A DNA stretch of 64,000 nt from Thysanoteuthis rhombus (Eukaryota; Mollusca; Cephalopoda; Oegopsida; Thysanoteuthidae): positions 2,287,081 to 2,351,080 of the forward strand of contig OY735209.1 of NCBI GenBank assembly GCA_963457665.1, given 5' to 3'. Every line of letters begins with the position of its first letter. Position 1 is the stretch's first letter. A program made the position numbers and the translations under genes. The notes beneath the pieces were generated by a model that saw only the letters and a list, made by a program, of their open reading frames with translations, ran no database searches and had not been told where the DNA came from. Shown here one piece after another: positions 1 through 11,361 of the stretch.

Positions 1-1572
1 AATTTTTTCTTTCGTGTTTGTACCTTCTCAATCAATTGAATTTCACAGGATAGTAACAAATCTTCATCTAAAACTCAAGCACACTGTTCATTCTTTAGTC
101 ACTATGCTGCCTTCTTCAGCTGTAATATCCACTGAGAAATTGAATTGTGCGTACCATAATTGGAATAGTGATGAACTTCTTTCCTTTTTTTTTTTTTTTT
201 TTCTTCCTGTTGAAGACAATACGGTAATTCTTGCTTATTCATATCTAGACTTCCATGAATATTGCTGAGAATGACCATCCACATGAGGGCATCTAGAACA
301 TTTTACAAGCCTGCTTGTCTATTTCCAAGGTGGTTTGATTATATTCATCCCCAGTTATCAAGGGGGACAACTTTTTGTAGTCTTCATGCAGGTCAATTTA
401 AAATTGTTTGCACCTACAACCCCAGACAAAAGAAGGAAATGTCTGATTGAACACCAACAGACTTCGATAAATGTTTCAACTCATTTCACATTAGGTGTGT
501 GAGGGGCCACGGAACAATAAAGCATTTCTGCTTTGAGGAAAATTAGGATTTGAAAAAATTTATTTTGCACTAGTTTCACTGCCAAAATAAAGCTTGAAAC
601 AGTCAAAAAATTACTAATCTCTCAAAAAAAAAATGGAGGGATCATCATTCATTGAAAAAAAAAAAAAAAGCTTCCAGACTACACAATTTTGTGCTCTGTT
701 GTTAGATATAGAAGAAATTACTTCATTGGATCCAACAAGAAATATTTGGGGGGGCTTCATTAGAGGCTTTTACCAGATGCAAGTTGGTGTCCAATTAACA
801 GTGTCTGGATTGCTTGCGAAAAGAGATGTTGATAGATCTGAAAACCTTTCATAGCATGTGGAAGCCATATCCCAGCACCTTAGAAACAGAAATCCTACAT
901 CTTGAATCATTTCTCATTTATAATTGAACATGAATCTGCTTCATGTGAGGTTAATAAATAAGATACTTTAGGTTTTTGTTGGTGAGTGATTGCAGAAACA
1001 GAATGAATTTACAAGAAGGCAGGGGGGGTCGTGATTGTCTCTGGACACCTACTGAGGGACAAATTTAGCATGAACTCACATTGTAAATAGAACACCCACC
1101 TTAATACATGTGGGGTGAAATTGAAAGAAAATAGGGTAACCCCAACATAGGGAGTACATGTTCGAACGTTGAGTTACACATGTATAAAAAGTAAGTGTGA
1201 CCAATTTGATTTAGTTGGCGGACCATTCGTGGCAATTGTAATAAATTCTTTCAAAGAGACAGATATTTACATCTCTGAGTCTGTTTATCTAAGTTGGCCA
1301 AATTGATTAATATACAAGACGACTGGAATGAAGGGAGATCAAACGTTCTGAAGGAGGAAATTATGATATGTGCTGTTCTGGATTGTAAAAATATGAGAAC
1401 AAAGACATCATAAACACTGATGTCAGGAAGAAAAACTTCAAATTGAAAATAGATTCAGGTTTTTCACTTTATTTCGAAAAAGAAAGGTGCCGATATAGAG
1501 AATAGGGGAACAATTTCTGCATGAATTGGTAATTCATTCCTCAAACGCCTAATTCAGCTATGAAAGCAACTC
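1..1572. other. Left flank, AT-rich, no recognisable gene
   Basis: This is unique-looking AT-rich DNA. It has an 18-T run (185-202), a 15-A run (655-669) and a 7-G run near 1,022. Short open frames exist, but none has a recognisable domain, steady codon use or splice context, so I do not call a gene. Part of it (about 951-1089) resembles a segment near the right end of the window and is listed separately. An unrecognised UTR or small exon cannot be excluded. Confidence 0.6.
951..1089. repeat. Diverged dispersed repeat, left copy
   Basis: This segment aligns by eye with 63,686-63,796 in the same orientation. Shared blocks in the same order are an AATRAATAAG start, TTTTTGTTGG, GGTCSTGAT, a TCNCTG block, AGGGAC, GCATNAACT and ATTGTAAAT. 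Over the best part (GGTC to GTAAAT) I estimate around 70% identity with small gaps. No terminal repeat, tail or target duplication is visible, so the family is unknown. It is probably an old interspersed repeat. Confidence 0.45.
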
Positions 1573-1609
1573 TTGGGCTGTAAGACCGCTGAATGGATAC
1601 TCCAATGGT
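1573..1609. repeat. Left array boundary, partial diverged monomer
   Basis: The segment GGGCTGTAAGACC...CCAATGGTGGG can be aligned loosely with the monomer segment CCGCCGTAGGGCCC...CAACCGTTGGG. From 1,610 onward the monomers are typical. The transition takes less than one unit, so the left edge is abrupt compared with the gradually decaying right edge. Confidence 0.5.
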
Positions 1610-4600
1610 GGGAATGACTTTTTTTTGCCTTCCTCTTCCGCCTGCTCCGCCTTAGGGCCCATGCCCTGTCAGTGTTACAACCGTTGGGAATGACTGGGGG
1701 TTGCCTTCCTCTTCCGCCTGCTCCGCCGTAGGGCCCATGCCCTATCAGTGTTACAACCGTTGGGAATGACTTTTTTTTGCCTTCCTCTTCCGCCTGCTCC
1801 GCCTTAGGGCCCATGCCCTATCAGTGTTACAACCGTTGGGAATGACTGGGGGTTGCCTTCCTCTTCCGCCTGCTCCGCCGTAGGGCCCATGCCCTATCAG
1901 TGTTACAACCGTTGGGAATGACTGTTTTTCGCCTTCCTCTTCCGCCTGCTCCGCCGTAGGGCCCATGCCCTATCAGTGTTACAACCGTTGGGAATAACTT
2001 TTTTTTTGACTTCCTCTTCCGCATGCTCCGCCGTAAGGCCCATGCCCTATCAGTGTTACAACCGTTGGGATTGACTTTTTTTTGCCTTCCTCTTCCGCCT
2101 GCTCCGCCGTAGGGCCCATGCCCTATCAGTGTTAAAACTGTCGGGAATAACTTTTTTTTTGACTTCCTCTTCCGCCTGCTCCGCCGTAGGGCCCATGCCC
2201 TATCAGTGTTACAACCGTTGGGAATGACTGGGGGTTGCCTTCCTCTTCCGCCTGCTCCGCCGTAGGGCCCATGCCCTATCAGTGTTACAACTGTTGGGAA
2301 TAACTTTTTTTTTGACTTCCTCTTCCGCCTGCTCCGCCGTAGGGTCCATGCCCTATCAGTGTTACAACTGTTGGGAATAACTTTTTTTTTGACTTCCTCT
2401 TCCGCCTGCTCCGCCGTAGGGCCCATGCCCTATCAGTGTTACAACCGTTGGGAATGACTGGGGGTTGCCTTCCTCTTCCGCCTGCTCCGCTGTAGGGCCC
2501 ATGCCCTATCAGTGTAACAACCGTTGGGAATGACTTTTTTTTGACACCCTATTCCGTCTGCTCCGCCGTAGGGCCCATGCCCTATCAGTGTTACAACCGT
2601 TGGGAATGACTGGGGGTTGCCTTCCTCTTCCGCCTGCTCCGCCGTAGGGCCCATGCCCTATCAGTGTTACAACCGTTGGGAATGACTGGGGGTTGCTTTC
2701 CTCTTCCGCCTGCTCCGCCGTAGGGCCCATGCCCTATCAGTGTTACAACCGTTGGGGATGACTTTTTTTTTGACTTCCTCTCCCGCCTGCTCCGCCATAG
2801 GGCCCATGCCCTATCAGTGTTACAACCGTTGGGAATGACTTTTTTTTTGACTTCCTCTTCCGCCTGCTCCGCCGTAGGGCCCATGCCCTATCAGTGTTAC
2901 AACCGTTGGGAATGACTGGGGGTCGCCTTCCTCTTCTGCCTGCTCCGCCGTAGGGTCCATGCCCTATCAGTGTTACAACCGTTGGGAATGACTTTTTTTT
3001 TGACTTCCTCTTCCGCCTGCTCCGCCGTAGGGCCCATGCCCTATCAGTGTTACCATCGTTGGGAATGACTGGGGGTTGCCTTCTGCTTCCGCCTGCTCCG
3101 CCGTAGGGCCCATGCCCTATCAGTGTTACAACCGTTGGGAATGACTTTTTTTTTGACTTCCTTTTCCGCCTGCTCCACCGTAAGGCCCATGCCCTATCAG
3201 TGTTACAACCGTTGGGAATGACTGTGGGTTGACTTCCTCTTCCGCCTGCTCCGCCGTAGGACCCATACCCTATCAGTGTTACAACCGTTGGGAATTACTG
3301 GGGGTTGCCTTCCTCTTCCGCCTGCTCCGCCGTAGGGCCCATGCCCTATTAGTGTTACAACCGTTGGGATTGACTTTTTTTTGCCTTCCTCTTCCGCATG
3401 CTCCGCCGTAGGGCCCATGCCCTATCAGTGTTACAACCGTTGGGAATGACTTTTTTTTTGACTTCCTCTTCCGCCTGCTCCGCCGTAGGGCCCATGCCCT
3501 ATCAGTGTTACAACCGTTGGGAATGACTGGGGGTCGCCTTCCTCTTCTGCCTGCTCCGCCGTAGGGTCCATGCCCTATCAGTGTTACAACCGTTGGGAAT
3601 GACTTTTTTTTTGACTTCCTCTTCCGCCTGCTCCGCCGTAGGGCCGTTGCCCTATCAGTGTTACAACTGTTGGGAATGACTGGGGGTTGCCTTCTTCTTC
3701 CGCCTGCTCCGCCGTAGGGCCCATGCCTTATCAGTGTTACAACCGTTGGGAATGACTGGGAGTTGCCTTCCTCTTCCGCCTGCTCCGCTGTAGGGCCCAT
3801 GCCCTATCAGTGTTACAACCGTTGGGAATGACTGTTTTTTGCCTTCCTCTTCCGCCTGCTCCGCCGTAGGGCCCTTGCCCTATCAGTGTTACAACCGTTG
3901 GGAATGACTTTTTTTTTGACTTCCTTTTCCGCCTGCTCCACCGTAAGGCCCATGCACTATCAGTGTTACAACCGTTGGGAATGACTGTGGGTTGACTTCC
4001 TCTTCCGCCTGCTCCGCCGTAGGACCCATACCCTATCAGTGTTACAACCGTTGGGAATTACTGGGGGTTGCCTTCCTCTTCCGCCTGCTCCGCCGTAGGG
4101 CCCATGCCCTATTAGTGTTACAACCGTTGGGATTGACTTTTTTTTGCCTTCCTCTTCCGCCTGCTCCGCCGTAGGGCCCATGCCCTATCAGTGTTACAAC
4201 CGTTGGGAATGACTTTTTTTTTGACTTCCTCTTCCGCCTGCTCCGCCGTAGGGCCATGGCCTATCAGTGTTACAACCGTTGGGAATGACTGGGAGTTGCC
4301 TTCCTCTTCCGCCTGCTCCGCTGTAGGGCCCATGCCCTATCAGTGTTACAACTGTTGGGAATAACTTTTTTTTTGACTTCCTCTTCCGCCTGCTCCGCCG
4401 TAAGGCCCATGCCTTATCAGTGTTACAACTGTTAGGAATGACTTTTTTTGCCTCCCTCTTCCGCCTGCTCCGCCGTAAGGCCCATGCCTTATCAGTGTTA
4501 CAACCATTGGGAATGACTGGGGGTTGCCTTCCTCTTCCGCCTGCTCCGCCGTAGGGCCCATGCCCTATCAGTGTTACAACCGTTGGGAATGACTTTTTTT

Positions 4601-7600
4601 TGCCTCCCTCTTCCGCCTGCTCCGCCGTAAGGCCCATGCCTTATCAGTGTTACAACCGTTGGGAATGACTGGGAGTTGCCTTCCTCTTCCGCCTGCTCCG
4701 CCGTAGGGCCCATGCCCTATCAGTGTTACAACCGTTGGGAATGACTTTTTTTTGCCTTCCTCTTCCGCCTGCTCCGCCGTAGGGCCCATGCCCTATCAGT
4801 GTTACAACCGTTGGGAATGACTTTTTTTTTGACTTCCTCTTCCGCCTGCTCCGCCGTAGGGCCCATGCCCTATCAGTGTTACAACTGTTGGGAATGACTG
4901 GGGGTTGCCTTCTTCTTCCGCCTGCTCCGCCGTAGGGCCCATGCCCTATCAGTGTTACAACCGTTGGGAATGACTGGGAGTTGCCTTCCTCTTCCGCTTG
5001 CTCCGCTGTAGGGCCCATGCCCTATCAGTGTTACAACCGTTGGGAATGACTGTTTTTTGCCTTCCTCTTCCGCCTGCTCCGCCGTAGGGCCCTTGCCCTA
5101 TCAGTGTTACAACCGTTGGGAATGACTGTTTTTTGCCTTCCTCTTCCGCCTGCTCCGCCGTAGGGCCCATGCCCTATCAGTGTTACAACTGTTGGGAATA
5201 ACTTTTTTTTTGACTTCCTCTTCCGCCTGCTCCGCCGTAAGGCCCATGCCTTATCAGTGTTACAACCGTTGGGAATAACTTTTTTTGCCTCCCTCTTCCG
5301 CCTGCTCCGCCGTAAGGCCCATGCCTTATCAGTGTTACAACCGTTGGGAATGACTGGGGGTTGCCTTCCTCTTCCGCCTGCTCCGCCGTAGGGCCCATGC
5401 CCTATCAGTGTTACAACCGTTGGGAATGACTTTTTTTTGCCTCCCTCTTCCGCCTGCTCCGCCGTAAGGCCCATGCCTTATCAGTGTTACAACCGTTGGG
5501 AATGACTGGGGGTTGCCTTCCTCTTCCGCCTGCTCCGCCGTAGGGCCCATGCCCTATCAGTGTTACAACCGTTGGGAATGATTTTTTTTGACTCCCTCTC
5601 CCGCCTGCTCCGCCGTAGGGCCCATGCCCTATCAGTGTTACAACCGTTGGGAATGACTTTTTTTTTGACTTCTCTTCCGCCTGCTCCGCCGTAGGGCCCA
5701 TGCCCTATCAGTGTTACAACCGTTTGGAATGACTGGGGGTCGCCTTCCTCTTCCGCCTGCTCCGCCGTAGGGCCCATGCCCTATCAGTGTTACAACCGTT
5801 GGGAATGACTTTTTTTTGACTTCCTCTTCCGCCTGCTCCGCCGTAGGGCCCATGCCCTATCAGTGTTACAACCGTTGGGAATGACTTTTCTTTGCCTTCC
5901 TCTTCCGCCTGCTCCGCCGTAGGGCCCATGCCCTATCAGTGTTACAACCGTTGGGAATTACTGGGGGTTGCCTTCCTCTTCCGCCTGCTCCGCCGTAAGG
6001 CCCATGCCCTATCAGTGTTACAACCGTTGGGAATGACTTTTTTTTGCCTTCTTCTTCCGCCTGCTCAGCCGTAGGGCCCATGCCCTATCAGTGTTACAAC
6101 CGTTGGGAATGACTTTTTTTTTGACTTCCTCTTCCGCCTGCTCCGCCGTAGGGCCCATGCCCTATCAGTGTTACAACCGTTGGGAATGACTGGGGGTTGC
6201 CTTCTGCTTCCGCCTGCTCCGCCGTAGGGCCCATGCCCTATCAGTGTTATAACCGTTGGGAATGACTTTTTTTTGACTTCCTCTTCCGCCTGCTCCACCG
6301 TAAGGCCCATGCCCTATCAGTGTTACAACCGTTGGGAATGACTGTGGGTTGACTTCCTCTTCCGCCTGCTCCGCCGTAGGACCCATACCCTATCAGTGTT
6401 ACAACCGTTGGGATTGACTTTTTTTTGCCTTCCTCTTCCGCCTGCTCCGCCGTAGGGCCCATGCCCTATCAGTGTTACAACCGTTGGGAATGACTTTTTT
6501 TTTGACTTCCTCTTCCGCCTGCTCCGCCGTAGGGCCCATGCCCTATCAGTGTTACAACCGTTGGGAATGACTGGGGGTCGCCTTCCTCTTCTGCCTGCTC
6601 CGCCGTAGGGCCCATGCCCTATCAGTGTTACAACCGTTGGGAATGACTTTTTTTTTGACTTCCTCTTCCGCCTGCTCCGCCGTAGGGCCCATGCCCTATC
6701 AGTGTTAGAACTGTTGGGAATAACTTTTTTTTTGACTTCCTCTTCCGCCTGCTCCGCCGTAGGGCCCATGCCCTATCAGTGTTACAACCGTTGGGAATGA
6801 CTTTTTTTTGACTTCCTCTTCCGCCTGCTCCGCCGTAGAGCCCATGCCCTATCAGTGTTAGAACTGTTGGGAATAACTTTTTTTTTGACTTCCTCTTCCG
6901 CCTGCTCCGCCGTAGGGCCCATGCCCTATCAGTGTTACAACCGTTGGGAATGACTGTTTTTTGCCTTCCTCTTCCACCTGCTCCGCCGTAGGGCCCATGC
7001 CCTATCAGTGTTACAACCGTTGGGAATGACTGGGGGTTGCCTTCCTCTTCCGCCTGCTCCGCCATAGGGCCCATGCCCTATCAGTGTTACAACTGTTGGG
7101 AATAACTTTTTTTTTGACTTCCTCTTCCGCCTGCTCCGCCGTAAGGCCAATGCCTCACCAGTGTTACAACCGTTGGGAATGACTGGGGGTTGCCTTCCTC
7201 TTCCGCCTGCTCCGCCGTAAGGCCCATGCCTTATCAGTGTTACAACCGTTGGGAATGACTGGGGGTTGCCTTCCTCTTCCGCCTGCTCCGCCGTAGGGCC
7301 CATGCCCTATCAGTGTTACAACCGTTGGGAATGACTGGGGGTCGCCTTCCTTTTCTGCCTGCTCCGCCGTAGGGCCCATGCCCTATCAGTGTTACAAACG
7401 TTGGGAATGACTTTTTTTTTGACTTCCTCTTCCGCCTGCTCCGCCGTAGGGCCCATGCCCTATCAGTGTTAGAACTGTTGGGAATAACTTTTTTTTTGAC
7501 TTCCTCTTCCGCCTGCTCCGCCGTAGGGCCCATGCCCTATCAGTGTTACAACCGTTGGGAATGACTTTTTTTTGACTTCCTCTTCCGCCTGCTCCGCCGT

Positions 7601-8324
7601 AGAGCCCATGCCCTATCAGTGTTAGAACTGTTGGGAATAACTTTTTTTTTGACTTCCTCTTCCGCCTGCTCCGCCGTAGGGCCCATGCCCTATCAGTGTT
7701 ACAACCGTTGGGAATGACTGTTTTTTGCCTTCCTCTTCCGCCTGCTCCGCCGTAGGGCCCATGCCCTATCAGTGTTACAACCGTTGGGAATGACTGGGGG
7801 TTGCCTTCCTCTTCCGCCTGCTCCGCCGTAAGGCCAATGCCTCACCAGTGTTACAACCGTTGGGAATGACTGGGGGTTGCCTTCCTCTTCCGCCTGCTCC
7901 GCCGTAGGGCCCATGCCCTATCAGTGTTACAACCGTTGGGAATGACTTTTTTTTGCCTTCCTCTTCCGCCTGCTCCGCCGTAGGGCCCATGCCCTATCAG
8001 TGTTACAACCGTTGGGAATGACTTTTTTTTTGACTCCCTCTCCCGCCTGCTCCGCCGTAGGGCCCATGCCCTATCAGTGTTACAACCGTTGGGAATGACT
8101 TTTTTTTTGACTTCCTCTTCTGCCTGCTCCGCCGTAGGGCCCATGCCCTATCAGTGTTACAACCGTTTGGAATGACTGGGGGTCGCCTTCCTCTTCCGCC
8201 TGCTCTGCCGTAGGGCCCATGCCCTATCAGTGTTACAACCGTTGGGAATGACTGGGGGTTGCCTCCCTCTTCCATCTGCTCTGCTGTAGGGCCCATGCCC
8301 TATCAGACTCACAACCATTGGGAA
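1610..8324. repeat. Array block A: mixed monomers, no regular higher-order repeat
   Basis: This is the leftmost block, before the first insert. Monomer types alternate irregularly: T9-GACTTCC, T8-GCCTTCC, GGGGGTTGCC, GTTTTTTGCC. It is the block richest in the paired variant TAAGGC-CCAT-GCCTTA (for example 4,401-4,416, 4,476-4,491, 5,238-5,253, 5,465-5,480, 7,218-7,233). It also holds local duplications, such as a diverged GTAGGACCCATACCC monomer group seen at about 3,255, 4,018 and 6,375. Confidence 0.85.
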
Positions 8325-8594
8325 ACAATCTGAACTATGCATGGCAGGGGCGTCCAAATCCCTGAGATATATGTATATATATATCTGCATACCTAAATTA
8401 TAATTGTTATTAAATAAGAAAAAAAAAAACAAAATCATGATGAAGGGGAGAATAATGCAGAGAAAATGTGATATATCCCCTGCAGTCATAAGACTCCCTT
8501 TTGAAATTTGCTCTACTGTTCATTGTCATTTACTTTCTATCCAATTTCAATATTCCTTCTCTTTTCATCATCGTTCCTGATGGCCTTAACCTGT
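8325..8594. repeat. Array insert, copy 1
   Basis: This is the AT-rich non-satellite module. It starts with ACAATCTGAACTATGC directly after CCATTGGGAA of a diverged monomer and ends at ACCTGT before a second diverged monomer (CACTTTTTTCTACCTGATCC). It contains a TA-rich inverted repeat (AGATATATG...ATATATCT), an A-run, and a CAGGGG (8,345)...CCCCTG (8,482) pair. Copies 1 and 2 carry TTTCATCATCG where the other ten carry an additional CGTCAT. Confidence 0.9.
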
Positions 8595-8675
8595 CACTTT
8601 TTTCTACCTGATCCGCCGTAGGATTCCATTATCATTTGGACTCATAACTTTTTGGAATGACTGTGGTTTGCTTTC
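8595..8675. repeat. Diverged monomer on the right of insert copy 1
   Basis: This monomer reads CACTTTTTTCTACCTGATCCGCCGTAGG, then ATTCCATTATCATTTGG, then ACTCATAACTTTTTGGAATG followed by ACTGTGGTTTGC. It differs strongly from interior monomers but shares GGACTCATAAC and GACTGTGGTTTGCC with the degenerate monomers at the right array edge. The same monomer follows every insert copy. Confidence 0.85.
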
Positions 8676-11091
8676 CTCTTTCGCCTGCTCCGCCGTAGGG
8701 CCCATGCCCTATCAGTGTTACAACCGTTGGGATTGACTTTTTTTTGCCTTCCTCTTCCGCCTGCTCCGCCGTAGGGCCCATGCCCTATCAGTGTTACAAC
8801 CGTTGGGAATAACTTTTTTTTTGACTTCCTCTTCCGCCTGCTCCGCTGTAGGGCCCATGCCCTATCAGTGTTACAACCGTTGGGAATGACTGTTTTTTGC
8901 CTTCCTCTTCCGCCTGCTCCGCGGTAGGGCCCATGCCCTATCAGTGTTACAACCGTTGGGAATAACTTTTTTTTTGACTTCCTCTTCCGCCTGCTCCGCT
9001 GTAGGGCCCATGCCCTATCAGTGTTACAACCGTTGGGAATGACTTTTTTTCGACTTCCTCTTCCGCCTGCTCCGCCGTAAGGCCCATGCCCTATCAGTGT
9101 TACAACCGTTGGGAATGACTGGGGGTTGCCATCCTCTTCCGCCTGCTCCGCCTTAGGGCCCATGCCCTATCAGTGTTACAACCGTTTGGAATGACTGGGG
9201 GTCGCCTTCCTCTTCCGCCTGCTCCGCCGTAGGGCCCATGCCCTATCAGTGTTACAACCGTTGGGAAAGACTTTTTTTTGACTTCCTCTTCCGCCTGCTC
9301 CGCCGTAGGGCCCATGCCCTATCAGTGTTACAACCGTTGGGAATGACTTTTTTTTGCTTTCCTTTTCCGCCTGCTTCGCCGTAAGGCCCATGCCCTATCA
9401 GTGTTACAACCGTTGGGAATGACTGGGGGTTGCCTTCCTCTTCCGCCTGCTCCGCCGTAGGGCCCATGCCCTATCAGTGTTACAACCGTTGGGATTGACT
9501 TTTTTTTGCCTTCCTCTTCCGCCTGCTCCGCCTTAGGGCCCATGCCCTATCAGTGTTACAACCGTTGGGAATGACTGGGGGTTGCCTTCCTCTTCCGCCT
9601 GCTCCGCCGTAGGGCCCATGCCCTATCAGTGTTACAACCGTTGGGAATGACTGTTTTTCGCCTTCCTCTTCCGCCTGCTCCGCCGTAGGGCCCATGCCCT
9701 ATCAGTGTTACAACCGTTGGGAATAACTTTTTTTTTGACTTCCTCTTCCGCATGCTCCGCCGTAAGGCCCATGCCCTATCAGTGTTACAACCGTTGGGAA
9801 TGACTTTTTTTGCCTCCCTCTTCCGCCTGCTCCGCCGTAGGGCCCATGCACTATCAGTGTTACAACCGTTGGGAATGACTGGGGGTTGCCTTCCTCTTCC
9901 GCCTGCTCCGCCATAGGGCCCATGCCCTATCAGTGTTACAACCGTTGGGAATGACTTTTTTTTGCCTTCCTCTTCTGCCTGCTCCGCCGTAGGGCCCATG
10001 CCCTATCAGTGTTACAACCGTTGGGAATGACTGGGGGTTGCCTTCCTCTTCCGCCTGCTCCGCCATAGGGCCCATGCCCTATCAGTGTTATAACCGTTGG
10101 GGATGACTTTTTTTTGCCTCCCTCTTCCGCCTGCTCCGCCGTAGGGCCCATGCCCTATCAGTGTTACAACCGTTGGGAATGACTTTTTTTTGACTTCATC
10201 TTCCGCCTGCTCCGCCGTAGGGCCCATGCCCTATCAGTGTTACAACCGTTGAGAATGACTTTTTTTTTCCTTCCTCTTCCGCCTGCTCCGCCGTAAGGCC
10301 CCTGCCCTATCAGTGTTACAACCGTTGGGAATAACTTTTTTTTTGACTTCCTCTTCCGCCTGCTCCGCCGTAGGGCCCATGCCCTATCAGCGTTACAACC
10401 GTTGGGAATGACTTTTTTTTGCCTTCCTCTTCCGCCTGCTCCGCCGTAGGGCCCATGCCCTATCAGTGTTACAACCGTTGGGAATGACTTTTTTTGCCTT
10501 CCTCTCCCGCCTGCTCCGCCGTAGGGCTCATGCCCTATCAGTGTTACAACCGTTGGGAATGACTGTTTTTTGCCTTCCTCTTCCGCCTGCTCCGCCGTAG
10601 GGCCCATGCCCTATCAGTGTTACAACCGTTGGGAATGACTGTTTTTTGCCTTCCTCTTCCGCCTGCTCCGCCGTAGGGCCCATGCCCTATCAGTGATACA
10701 ACCGTTGGGAATGACTGGGGGTTGCCTTCCTCTTCTGCCTGCTCCGCCGTAGGGCCCATGCCCTATCAGTGTTACAACCGTTGGGAATGACTTTTTTTTG
10801 CCTTCCTCTTCCGCCTGCTCCGCCGTAGGGCCCATGCCCTATCAGTGTTACTACCGTTGGAAATGACTGGGGGTTGCCTTCCTCTTCCGCCTGCTCCGCT
10901 GTAGGGCCCATGCCCTATCAGTGTTACAACCGTTGGGAATGACTTTTCTTTGCCTTCCTCTTCCGCCTGCTCCGCCGTAGGGCCCATGCCCTATCAGTGT
11001 TACAACAGTTGGGAATGACTGGGGGTTGCCTCCCTCTTCCATCTGCTCTGCTGTAGGGCCCATGCCCTATCAGACTCACAACCATTGGGAA

Positions 11092-11361
11092 ACAATCTGA
11101 ACTATGCATGGCAGGGGCGTCCAAATCCCTGAGATATATGTATATATATATCTGCATACTTAAATTATAATTGTTATTAAATAAGAAAAAAAAAAACAAA
11201 ATCATGATGAAGGGGAGAATAATGCAGAGAAAATGTGATATATCCCCTGCAGTCATAAGACTCCCTTTTGAAATTTGCTCTACTGTTCATTGTCATTTAC
11301 TTTTTATCCAATTTCAATATTCCTTCTCTTTTCATCATCGTTCCTGATGGCCTTAACCTGT
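11092..11361. repeat. Array insert, copy 2
   Basis: It has the same junctions and the same short CATCATCG form as copy 1 (2,767 bp upstream). The two and their surrounding monomers form one duplicated block, so this copy arose by segmental duplication and not by a second insertion. Confidence 0.9.

Noticed and set aside
1140-1175. tRNA B-box-like GTTCGAAC
   Set aside because: No A box at the right distance and no cloverleaf could be drawn.
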